The notes beneath the pieces were generated by a model, which made no database searches, was not told the DNA's origin, and saw nothing but the letters and a program-made list of their open reading frames with translations. From assembly GCF_016918075.2 (NCBI RefSeq), contig NZ_JAERPS020000001.1, positions 372,001 through 436,000 of the forward strand: a stretch of 64,000 bases of DNA. Direction: 5' to 3'. The translations under genes and the position numbers were made by a program. Below, piece by piece: positions 45,901-54,400 of the stretch (its first letter is position 1; the number at the start of each line of letters is the position of its first letter). Source of the DNA: Rheinheimera maricola (GTDB taxonomy: Bacteria > Pseudomonadota > Gammaproteobacteria > Enterobacterales > Alteromonadaceae).

Positions 45901-46627
45901 ACTGTTATCTCCCGATATATACAACGATGTGATGGGCTATTGCGGTTCCCGCCATGTGTCGGATTATAACTTCGAGAAAGTACAAGACTACTTACAGCAA
46001 CTGGTCCACCCGGCGGTGAATAGCTTGTCTGATGCTGGCGTTGCACAGCAGCAGGAGGCAACCGACAATGCACCTGATAAAGGCTGGTATTACCGGTTGC
46101 AGCAAGCTGGCAGTGCTATCAAGGTTGAGCAGAGCCTGTACCTGGAGCAATTGCCCAGGCTAAGCGCCAGCATGGGGTATGAGCTGCGGCTGTGGTTTGG
46201 CGCAGCGCAGCCGGCCAGCCTGCCGGTACAGCAGTTGCTGCCGGGCCACGGTGAGCCACGCACTGAGTTGGTATTTGCGGTACCGCAACTGTGGCAGGGT
46301 AAAAAGGTGACCGCTTTTGCGCTGTATCAGGGCGATAGCAGGCTGTACAGCCAGACACTGAGCAGTGCTCAGGTGTTAACGATGAACAGTGCACAAGCTA
46401 ACGGGATGGCTATTAACGAACGGGCCAGCCAGGTATGTGTAAACCTACCAACTGACAACACACTAGCCAGCTTGTTGTGGCTTGATGGCGATACTCGCCG
46501 TGCGCTGGCATTAAATGAGCGGCAAAGCGCATTCTGCCGCGATACCGCTGGATTACCCGATGGCGGTAAATGGCAATTGCAACTGCGTGGGGGCGGCAAA
46601 GTGCAGTTGATAGACCAGCTGCGTTGA
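42965..46627 (+). CDS. Lipoprotein metallopeptidase with InlB-type B-repeats and leucine-rich repeats
   Basis: This 1220-residue exported protein has a signal peptide ending in lipobox LFLLGC (Cys19), so it is likely outer-membrane anchored. Residues 37-324 hold four repeats of about 72 residues (GGSIMPAS, GSGTVMPQS, GGSVSPAS, GGTVTPAS; each with a Cys pair), of the InlB B-repeat type. Residues about 340-560 are leucine-rich repeats of the internalin class (LSELSLSFTKIADLTPL, LRVLNVAGNNITDLSAL). A zinc peptidase site HELGHNFNLPH (His938, Glu939, His942, His948) follows. AGGAG precedes the ATG. It seems unrelated to glycan synthesis and is flanked by a terminator and a repeat, suggesting an independent unit. 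Confidence 0.85.
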   Translation: MLLNSRNFYLILPLFLLGCGGGAGEGSGNKTPEPVNYTVSAVAGTGGSIMPASKSVRSGQTTSFTLQPDAGFAIASASGCGGQLNAALYTTAPVLANCQVSASFTPLQYQVTTVVEGSGTVMPQSLTLGVNEQASLTITPAEGFAVGSVIGCGGSLAGEQYQVGPLSANCTVTSVFKPVVFEITASAGSGGSVSPASQQVSYNSRANFTLLADEGFKVAAVQGCDGELNGNSFVTAPLQQACSLAVSFEAATYTVTTQANSGGTVTPASATVQAGDRAVFQLIPDEGYVVAQVDGCAASFDGDYAIIDKVTADCELQVQFTSDQQVIFADANLDSAVRQQLGLTADEPIAASVLATLSRLDANGMQISRLDGIQYATGLRRLNLTYNLLDDISLLQALAKKQAVGAGLFSLQLGSNSLFSLPDMSMFADLSELSLSFTKIADLTPLAALSKLRVLNVAGNNITDLSALSALPLNNLIVSNNPITTDALWALQQTPISTLNIGQTKVDALEPVTALSGLYELDINSTLVQDLGPLTQLPGLGRLLAYRTPIVDLQPLLSSSMLHGNYLSVGGCLKTSGYSRALLVIEQLRQNGVVTYTYNDSPPAGAVCPTDDGISQFDVSASLSSAGLTLNWQVTAEDTGPWRCELHTDLDYQLPRAPVAVLENCHLQQQWLLPQIKQARVRPHIVVDTGLLARPRRIDIDEIFNTDSPVGAVYVAGSDWLQGVVKSNPYLVPGRDAELRLHVVSGQGSAPPPLNAEAIVAGSRFALDVTVPATLPDSRQYTNLDQSYRVTVPAAYMRAGSEFVLQLAGVPELVISPVFANINSINLTLVPLQLDDDITVLPADDVVRRSLLTVWPLADITIARRQPFQLATPAATTTTSTMLSELYDLRIIEQGEDYYYGYFRSAMNTDSFGGRGYRPGFVSVGAVSTGTLDMVLSHELGHNFNLPHAPCGTAGNPDSAYPYAGGSTGSFGVPLDFSALLSPDIYNDVMGYCGSRHVSDYNFEKVQDYLQQLVHPAVNSLSDAGVAQQQEATDNAPDKGWYYRLQQAGSAIKVEQSLYLEQLPRLSASMGYELRLWFGAAQPASLPVQQLLPGHGEPRTELVFAVPQLWQGKKVTAFALYQGDSRLYSQTLSSAQVLTMNSAQANGMAINERASQVCVNLPTDNTLASLLWLDGDTRRALALNERQSAFCRDTAGLPDGGKWQLQLRGGGKVQLIDQLR

Positions 46628-46651
46628 CGAATCTCCCGTCCACCAAATTTC

Positions 46652-46776
46652 CAATCTCCCCCCAACCCCCTCTTTGCTAAAGAGGGGGGGAAGACGGTTG
46701 TTGTTTGCTTTTAAAGTCCCACTTTGAAAAAGGGGGATTTAGGGGCATTAGGGATTTGATTTAGGGGAATTCGCGA
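46652..46776. repeat. Palindromic G/C-tract repeat, possible small mobile repeat and terminator
   Basis: CCCCCTCTTT (46666-46675) and AAAGAGGGGG (46679-46688) form a perfect 10-base stem with loop GCT. A second, weaker unit with CCCACTTTGAAAAAGGGGGATTT follows and pairs imperfectly with the first. Flanking AATCTCCCC and GGGGCATT/GGGGAATT ends give the whole an inverted layout. Such AATCCCC...GGGGATT elements occur as dispersed intergenic repeats in many bacterial genomes. It also lies where the lipoprotein gene needs a terminator. Confidence 0.5.
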
Positions 46777-46804
46777 CTGGAGGGCTTAAAAGCTCTGGCC
46801 TGCG

Positions 46805-46834
46805 TTGAACTGCAGTGTGGTTTTCTATTATGAT
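46805..46834 (+). promoter_or_regulatory. Possible sigma-70 promoter for the glycosyltransferase block
   Basis: TTGAAC (46805-46810) and TATGAT (46829-46834) are spaced by 18 bases and lie 36 bases before ATG 46870. An overlapping TATTAT at 46826 gives a worse 15-base spacing. The position after the palindromic repeat and before a long run of co-directional genes fits a promoter for 46870-64000. This is visual evidence only. Confidence 0.35.
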
Positions 46835-46869
46835 GCCCACACTATTTTTTTGTCACTCCTAAGGCTGTA

Positions 46870-49800
46870 ATGTCAAAACCATCTGACAAGGCGCCAGTGC
46901 AATGGTTGGCCCTTGTGCTCAGCCCTCAAGCCAGCAGTACTGCTGCTGTTGCTTTAGCAGTCCAGGCTAAAGCAGATGGGCTAAGTGTGTTGTTGGCAGG
47001 GGGCAGTGTAACGCAAGTTTTTGCAGATGCCGACATGCTGGAGGCACTTAAAGCCGGGGTGTTTGAGCGCGTGCTAATTAGCACGGCGGAGCACTTGTTG
47101 GTGACAGATGCGCTTGATGCGGTGAAGTGTTTACCCAATGCCATTGTTTGGTTAACGCTATTACAGCCCGGCAGTGATATTGCCGCGTTGCAAGGCTGTT
47201 GGCAGCAACCGACATTACCCGATAATATTCTGTCATCCGGCGTTATAACCACTTGTGCCAATGATTCGGTGGCAGTGGCCGCGACCGCCAGTTTCCGCAG
47301 TTGCACCTTACCCGCTTTTTGTTTGCCCGGCGCAATGTTACCGGCTTTGTTAGCTGGACAAGCCCGCATCGACGATGTGGCATTAAGTGCCAACGCACAA
47401 ATAGCGCCGACGCTAACGCAGCAGGCATTATTTGTTAGTGCCGCCGGTGTGCAGCGTTTTGGCGGACTAGATACCTTTTTAACCTTGCCGCTTTATCAGG
47501 GGGATGTGTTACAAGGCAGTATTGCGCGTTGTTGGCAGTTAACTGCAGGGGCTGACATTGATATTAACGCCGGCATACTGCCTGTTAGTTTACGTTGCGA
47601 TGATGGCAGCACGGTGTTGTTTGATTTACTGCCCGCGCAGCAGGCTGATAGCCAGCATTGGCAGCAATTAGCCGTGCCACGAATGGTGCTAAGCCTGCGT
47701 CTTTTACCTGCGGGTGCCTGGCAGATGCCGGAGCAAACTGGTGTCGCAGTGTTTGCTATGTCACTGTATAACAAGGCTGCGTATTTGCATCAAGCGGTGT
47801 ATAGCGTGGCAATGCAAACCTATAGCAAGGTTGCGCTACATATTATTGATGATGCTAGTACTGATGGCTCAGTGCTGCGGTTACAGCAATTTCAAGCGCT
47901 TGCACCTTGTAGTTTGCCTATACGCTTTGAAAACAGTGGTGGTGTAGGCACTTATGTGATTCGTAACCGTATTATTAAGCATTGGCAGGATCATGCCGGC
48001 TACTATTTGGTGCAGGATGCAGATGATATTAGTAGCAGTTGCCGGGCGTTGTATCAGGTGGCGCAACTGCAGCAACACCCGGCTACTGATGTTTGTATTG
48101 CTGACATGGTGCGTATTGACAGTGCAGGGCAGTTATTTAGTTTAGAGGGCTTGTCTGAGCGTTATGGTTCAGCAACGTTATGTGCCGCCATCACGCTTCA
48201 TCAGAAGCTGGGTTACTATGAAAACCTTTGTAAGAATGCCGATAGCGAGTTTATTGACCGCTTAAAATCTGTGTATGGCCGAAATGCGGCGCCCTGGTAT
48301 CGTTACCCTGTGCTGTATCAGCGTTATGATGGCAATAATTTAACTGCCGATATTTACCAGCAGCATGGCAATCAGTTACAGACCAACCACGGTGTGCGTA
48401 GTTGGCATAAGCAGTTATATCAACAAAAGCACGCGTCGCTAAACGCCGAGACGGTGGCGCAGCATTATCAGGCTGACCAAGCCCCTGATAACGATTACCA
48501 GCTGCTATTAGATGGCTTTGTTCCGCCCGTTTATAAGCACTCCGGGTCGTTGTCGGCTCCGGCAATCGCGATGCTGTTTGATCAAGCCAGTGCTGCGGGC
48601 ATAAGCTTTACCTTAGCTGATGCGGCTTTTCAGCTCAGAGCAGAGCTGACTGCCGGTAAGCATCAATACTTATATGCCACACACACTCTATTAGCGTCGA
48701 ATTTACGGCCGCAGCAAACTGATGAGCATAGCGATGCGGTGTTGCCGGTTTTTGTTGATGCCGATTTTAGCGATAATGTGTTGCTGGTGCTGCTTTATCT
48801 TGACGCAGAGGGTAACCGGCTAGCACATGAGTTCTTTGCGCCGGCGACCAATTTAACCCTGCAATTACCGGCAAAATGTAGCTCGATTAAATTGGGTTTC
48901 CGATGCAGTGGTAAGGTGGCGATTACGCTAAATGCAGTGCGTTTTTCGCACCAGGCTTTAGACGCCATAATGCCCAAGCCGGCCAGCGGCTACTTGCTGA
49001 TCACCAACCATTATCCGTCGGATGATTCGTTGTATCGCAATGCCTTTGTTCATAGCCGGGTAAAGGGCTATGCGGCGCAGGGCGTAAAGGTTGACGTGTT
49101 TCGTAGCCGGCCCAATGCGCCGCTGAGCATACATCAGTTTGACGGTGTTAATGTTACAACCGGCTGCCCCAGTTTACTTTTGCCCGCGTTGCGTGACGGG
49201 CTGTATAAGCATGTACTTGTACACTTTTTAGATAGTGCCATGTGGCGCACCTTACAACAGGTTGTGGCAAAGGTGCCTGTAACCGTATGGCTGCACGGTG
49301 CTGAAATACACAGCGCAGAGCGACGCAAGTATAATTACCCCGATGAGGCCAGTTTTGCCAAGGCGCAAGCGCAAAGCGAACAACGACTGCAATTTTGGCG
49401 CAGTGTATTGCAACCTTGCCCTGCTTTGCTGAAGCTTATTTTTGTCTCGCAGCATTTTGCCGAAGAGGTGATGGCTGATTTGGCATTGCCAACGCCATTG
49501 CCTGGTGCGCAATATCAGATACTGCCAAACCCGATAGATACCCATTTATTTCAGTATCAGCCTAAGCAGTTAGGTGACAGAAAGAAAATCCTTGTTCTGC
49601 GTCCGTTCAGCTCGGCACAGTATGCTAACGACCTTGCGGTTGCGGCGCTGGTAATATTAAGCAAGCAACCCGGCTTTGATCAGTTTAATATTGCTGTAAT
49701 GGGTGACGGCCCGCAATTTGAGGCGGTTACAGCACCGTTAGTGGGCTTGAAAAACGTGAGATTACAGCGTGGCTTTTTAACCCAGCAGCAAATTGCCGCC

Positions 49801-50121
49801 GTGCATAAACAATATGGTGTATTTTTATGCCCAACACGCTGGGATAGCCAGGGCGTGTCAAGAGATGAGGCTATGGCGTCTGGCTTGGTTGCGGTGACTA
49901 ATGCCGTGGCTGCAGTGCCGGAGTTTTGTGATAGCAACAGCGCTATGCTATGTGACCCAGAATCGCCGCAGGCATTGGCTGAGGCAGTATTAGCCTTGGT
50001 GCGGGACCCGTCGTTGTATTTGCGACTGTCCGACAATGGTGCGGTGCGGGTTGCGCAGCAGCGCAGTGCTGCATTGATTATTAAGCAGGAGCTGGCGCTG
50101 TTTTATTGCGGCGCCGAATAA
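46870..50121 (+). CDS. Multi-domain glycosyltransferase: unknown N-terminal region, GT2, GT4
   Basis: This 1083-residue protein has an N-terminal 285 residues I do not recognise. A GT2 domain spans about 288-520, with VFAMSLYNKAAYLHQAV, IIDDASTDGS and the DXD-like VQDADDIS. A linker beta-domain spans about 560-700. A GT4-type GT-B domain spans about 705-1075 (NHYPSDDSLYRNAF, WLHGAEIHS, LPNPIDTHLF, VSRDEAMASGLVAV, with the retaining-type Glu). Two catalytic domains imply two sugar additions by one polypeptide. No membrane segment is seen. TAAGG upstream of ATG 46870 is the ribosome-binding site. wecC follows after about 30 bases. Confidence 0.78.
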   Translation: MSKPSDKAPVQWLALVLSPQASSTAAVALAVQAKADGLSVLLAGGSVTQVFADADMLEALKAGVFERVLISTAEHLLVTDALDAVKCLPNAIVWLTLLQPGSDIAALQGCWQQPTLPDNILSSGVITTCANDSVAVAATASFRSCTLPAFCLPGAMLPALLAGQARIDDVALSANAQIAPTLTQQALFVSAAGVQRFGGLDTFLTLPLYQGDVLQGSIARCWQLTAGADIDINAGILPVSLRCDDGSTVLFDLLPAQQADSQHWQQLAVPRMVLSLRLLPAGAWQMPEQTGVAVFAMSLYNKAAYLHQAVYSVAMQTYSKVALHIIDDASTDGSVLRLQQFQALAPCSLPIRFENSGGVGTYVIRNRIIKHWQDHAGYYLVQDADDISSSCRALYQVAQLQQHPATDVCIADMVRIDSAGQLFSLEGLSERYGSATLCAAITLHQKLGYYENLCKNADSEFIDRLKSVYGRNAAPWYRYPVLYQRYDGNNLTADIYQQHGNQLQTNHGVRSWHKQLYQQKHASLNAETVAQHYQADQAPDNDYQLLLDGFVPPVYKHSGSLSAPAIAMLFDQASAAGISFTLADAAFQLRAELTAGKHQYLYATHTLLASNLRPQQTDEHSDAVLPVFVDADFSDNVLLVLLYLDAEGNRLAHEFFAPATNLTLQLPAKCSSIKLGFRCSGKVAITLNAVRFSHQALDAIMPKPASGYLLITNHYPSDDSLYRNAFVHSRVKGYAAQGVKVDVFRSRPNAPLSIHQFDGVNVTTGCPSLLLPALRDGLYKHVLVHFLDSAMWRTLQQVVAKVPVTVWLHGAEIHSAERRKYNYPDEASFAKAQAQSEQRLQFWRSVLQPCPALLKLIFVSQHFAEEVMADLALPTPLPGAQYQILPNPIDTHLFQYQPKQLGDRKKILVLRPFSSAQYANDLAVAALVILSKQPGFDQFNIAVMGDGPQFEAVTAPLVGLKNVRLQRGFLTQQQIAAVHKQYGVFLCPTRWDSQGVSRDEAMASGLVAVTNAVAAVPEFCDSNSAMLCDPESPQALAEAVLALVRDPSLYLRLSDNGAVRVAQQRSAALIIKQELALFYCGAE

Positions 50122-50152
50122 TAAAATTGCCATTTTTTGCATGGAGAACAGC

Positions 50153-51415
50153 ATGACAATGTCGACACTGTCGGTAATAGGATTGGGGTATATTGGTTTG
50201 CCAACGGCAGCCATATTTGCATCGCGTAAGATAAAAGTGATTGGTGTCGATGTTAACCAAAAAGCGGTTGATACCATTAACCGTGGTGAAATTCATATTG
50301 TTGAACCCGATTTAGATATCGTGGTGCGCTCTGTGGTGAGCGACGGCTTTTTAAAGGCCACCTTAGTGGCCGAGCCGGCCGATGCATTTATTGTTGCGGT
50401 GCCTACACCGTTTAAAGATAACCATGCTGCCGATTTGAGCTATATCGAAGCGGCCTGCAAGGCGATAGCGCCAGTATTGGCGAAAGGCAACCTGGTGATT
50501 CTAGAGTCGACTTCGCCAGTAGGCGCGACTGAACAAATGGCGCAATGGCTGGCAGAGCAGCGGCCAGATTTAACCTTTCCACAAAGCCATGGTGAGACGT
50601 CTGATATTCGTATTGCCCACTGCCCGGAGCGTGTACTGCCAGGCCATGTCTTGCGTGAGCTGGTGCAAAACGATCGCGTTATCGGTGGTATGACAGCCGC
50701 TTGTTCGGCGGCAGCGGTGAATTTGTATAAAGTGTTTGTTAAAGGCGATTGCGTCATTACCAATGCCCGCACGGCCGAGATGGCGAAACTGACAGAAAAC
50801 AGCTTTCGCGACGTTAACATTGCCTTTGCCAATGAGCTGTCAATGATTTGCGATAAGCTGGACATTAATGTGTGGGAGCTTATCGCGTTGGCAAATCGGC
50901 ATCCCCGGGTAAATATTTTACAGCCTGGCGCCGGTGTGGGTGGCCACTGTATCGCGGTTGATCCGTGGTTTATTGTCGACTCTTGCCCTGAACAGGCACG
51001 TATTATTCGTATGGCACGCGAAGTGAATGACAGTAAGCCCGAGTGGGTGTTAGCTAAAGTGCAGCAACAGCTAGACAATTGGCACAAAGCTAACCCTGCT
51101 TTAGGCCGCGCACACGCGACTGTCGCTGTGCTGGGCTTGGCATTTAAGCCCGATATTGATGATTTGCGAGAAAGCCCGGCGTTGGATATAGCCAAACAGC
51201 TTGCGGGCGTTGGCTGTAAGTTGCTGGTGGTTGAGCCAAATATTAAAACCTTACCCACGTCTTTGGCAAAACCTGAAGTTGTGCTCACCGATGCTAAAAC
51301 AGCGTTGTCGGCTGATGTTATCTGCGTATTGGTGCGGCACAGCCCGTTTGCTGATATTACTGCTGAGTTGGCTAAACATGCGGCAGTGGTGGATGCTGTT
51401 GGGTTGTTGCGTTAA
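50153..51415 (+). CDS. wecC: UDP-N-acetyl-D-mannosamine dehydrogenase
   Basis: The enzyme oxidises UDP-ManNAc to UDP-ManNAcA with two NAD+. The 420 residues begin VIGLGYIGLPTAAIFAS (NAD site) and contain VAVPTPFK, ESTSPVGATE, NSFRDVNIAFANELS and the catalytic-Cys loop GAGVGGHCIAVDPWF. These are closest to WecC rather than UDP-glucose dehydrogenase. I prefer ATG 50153 because GGAGAA lies 5 bases upstream; ATG 50141 would place that site inside the gene. No wecB epimerase is in the window, so UDP-ManNAc must be supplied from elsewhere. It indicates a uronic-acid-containing glycan. Confidence 0.93.
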   Translation: MTMSTLSVIGLGYIGLPTAAIFASRKIKVIGVDVNQKAVDTINRGEIHIVEPDLDIVVRSVVSDGFLKATLVAEPADAFIVAVPTPFKDNHAADLSYIEAACKAIAPVLAKGNLVILESTSPVGATEQMAQWLAEQRPDLTFPQSHGETSDIRIAHCPERVLPGHVLRELVQNDRVIGGMTAACSAAAVNLYKVFVKGDCVITNARTAEMAKLTENSFRDVNIAFANELSMICDKLDINVWELIALANRHPRVNILQPGAGVGGHCIAVDPWFIVDSCPEQARIIRMAREVNDSKPEWVLAKVQQQLDNWHKANPALGRAHATVAVLGLAFKPDIDDLRESPALDIAKQLAGVGCKLLVVEPNIKTLPTSLAKPEVVLTDAKTALSADVICVLVRHSPFADITAELAKHAAVVDAVGLLR

Positions 51416-51427
51416 GGGTAAACAGAC

Positions 51428-54400
51428 ATGACAACCGCTAAGGTGCAACCGGCAACGTCTATTTGCCAGCGTGTGATTATATTGGCCAATCACTCTGTCA
51501 TGAGTGCGCCGGTGGCTGATCACTATGCTGCTTTTTTGCATGCTGCAGCTAAGCAGTGGCAAGCCGTTGGCGCCGAGGTGCTGGTGTTTGACTGCTGTGG
51601 TGCCGTCGTTAACGAAACAGATCCGATACACGATTTTATCTACTATATGCAGTTAGGGTTAGTACCCGACAACGTAACGTCGCTGGCGCAATCTGTTGCG
51701 TTATATAAACCTACTGTTTTAGTCGCATTGCTACCTGAGTATTTGCTCACTGCAGCAACACAGGTGGCGTCTAAACTTGGCTTGCCATTACTGGCCGACT
51801 TACGGCTGTATCAAGCCGACACGGTGCCAATATTGTCAAGCTCGCTGCTGGCTGGTTGTGCGTTAGTTTTGTCCGACAGCAATGTAACAGATGTACCACA
51901 GGCTATTAAGTGGCCGCTAACTGATGCTCAGTTGGTGCCGCAGCTGGCACAACTGTTAAGCGGTGGCGCTATGCAAAGCCGGCTTAATGCTCAGCAACTT
52001 AAATTAAGCCGGGTATTACAGCGGCCACAGCAGCAGGCAGAGCCGATAATGGCTGGCGGCGACAATGCGGATAGCTGGCGGCTTGTTGACGATAACACCG
52101 CGTGGCAGCAGTTTAATGTTGCTCCGCTAAGCACGATTGCCGTGCATGGTGCAGTGCGTTATGAAGCCACCGGCGCAGAAAAAAGCCGCAAAGCGGTATT
52201 GTTGATTAAACTGAGCAATAGCGCCGCTGAGCTCTTAACAATGCCATGTGCCGGGCTGAGTTGGTCTGATGTGTTCGACAGCCACTTTGTTTACTTACCT
52301 GACAGCCAGGGCCGCGATAAGCAAATTGTATCCTGGCAGTTACCGGACAACTGTGTCGCTGTTGCTATTTGTGTGCGTGGTTTTTACTTAAAAGCACCTG
52401 CTAAGGTGTATCTGCAGCAGATGCGGTTATACCAAGACAATAAACAAGCCCTGTTGCTGGAACAGTGGAATTACATTAACCACTATTTTTACAATAAAGG
52501 TGAGGTGACCTTTGTGCGCTCCAGGCTGGAACGCTTATTACAACAAGCCTGCACCCCTGAGCAATTGCGTTTAGGACAACAGGTGCTGGGCTTATATCAG
52601 GTTAAGCAGGGTATAACGATCCCTAAACGCCAACCGGATGCTTTGTATACACCGCGCGCCAATGCCGTTTTGTATTGTTTGCATCAGTCTTTACCCTATG
52701 TCACAAACGGTTATGCCACGCGCTCACACGGTATTGCGATGGGGCTAGCTGGCGCAGGGTGGCAGGTTAACGTTGCGACGCGCCCCGGGTTCCCCTGGGA
52801 TACGCAAGACATTATGGCGGCGACAAGCTACCACAAACAACACATCGATGGTATTTGCTACACCGCCTATAATGGCAGTCATATAGAAGACGTTGGCCTG
52901 GCAAGTTATATTGCTATCACCGCCGACCATTTTTGCCGTGAAGCGCAGCATAGCCGTGCCGGGCTTATTATCGCGGCATCAAATCATGTTACTGCTATAC
53001 CGGCCCTTATTGCGGCACGGCGGTTGGGTATTCCATTTGTTTATGAACTGCGTGGCTTATGGCATCTGACTAAGGGCTCTTTACGCCCGGATTGGGCCAG
53101 TTCAGAGCGGTTTCAGTTAGAGCATCAACTTGAACTGCTGGTGGCGGCAGAAGCTGATCATGTTTTTACGCTGACCGATGAGCTGAGTAAAGTGCTGACA
53201 CAAGCAGGTGTGAACACGCCGGTGAACTTAGCGCCAAACGCAGTAGATTGCAGTGTGTTTTATCCACGCGAAGCGGACAGCAATGTGCGCAAGCAACTGG
53301 ACATTTCGGATGATGCCTTAGTTATTGGTTATGCTGGCAGTGCTGTAGGCTATGAAGGCTTAGATGTGCTAATGGAAGCACTGGCCATTTTGGCTCGCCA
53401 GGGCGAGAGTTTTGTTTTTGTATTGCTGGGCGATGGCGCCGTGTTGGAGCAGGTTAAACTGCAAGCGCAGCAGCTGAATATCAGCCGCTACTGCCGGTTT
53501 GCCGGCCGGGTAGCGTTTGCCGATGTCGCCAGGTTTATTAGCAATATGGATGTTATGCCCATTCCGCGACGCAAAAGTGCGGTAACGGAAGTGGTGTCGG
53601 CGCTTAAACCGTTAGAAGCGATGGCGATGGCGAAAACGCTGGTGTTATCTGATGTTTCACCGCATTACGAGTTTGCCGGCGCGGCTAAGCAGATTTTAGA
53701 TGACGATACCGGGGTTAGGTTGCATCAACGGGCGGTGTTATGCCGTCATGACGATGCCAGATCGCTTGCCAGTGCGCTGAAGTATAGCCTTGCTGATAGT
53801 GGCAGACGTGAGACGCTGGGTAGTGCAGCACTTAACTGGATACGCCAGCATCGCACGTGGCAGGCGGTAACACAGCAATACCGCGATACGATTCAGCCGC
53901 TGATACAACAACATAACGCAACGCCAAATAAACCTGGCAAAAGCAAGCCGGTTATTGCGGTAATAGCGGATGAGTTCAGTTTAACGGCGTTATCCGATGC
54001 GGCTGAGCTTATTTGTGTTACGCCGCAAAACTGGCATCAGCTACTTAGCAACACCAAAGTTGATGCCTTGTTGGTTGAGTCGGCCTGGAATGGTAACAGC
54101 GGGCAGTGGCATCGGATGATAGGCCATTATGATGATACTAGCAGTGCCGCATTGCGTGACATGCTAACGTTTTGTCGTGCACACCAGATCCCGTCATTGT
54201 TTTGGAATAAAGAAGATCCGGTACATTTTGACCGTTTTGCGGCAAATGCGGCTTTTTTCGATCACGTGTTTAGCTCCGATGCAGACTGCTTGCATCGTTA
54301 CTTAAATTTAGCTGCCAGGGAGATTAGTACCGTAAGTAGCATGGCGTTTTTTGCTTCGCCAGCCTTACATAACCCACTGCCTGCAAGCGTAGCCTGGCAA

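Noticed and set aside
50440-51288. Long minus-strand open frame of 282 codons
   Set aside because: It lies wholly inside wecC, whose motifs are all intact; the antisense frame has the Ser/Ala-rich composition typical of a shadow of a coding sequence.
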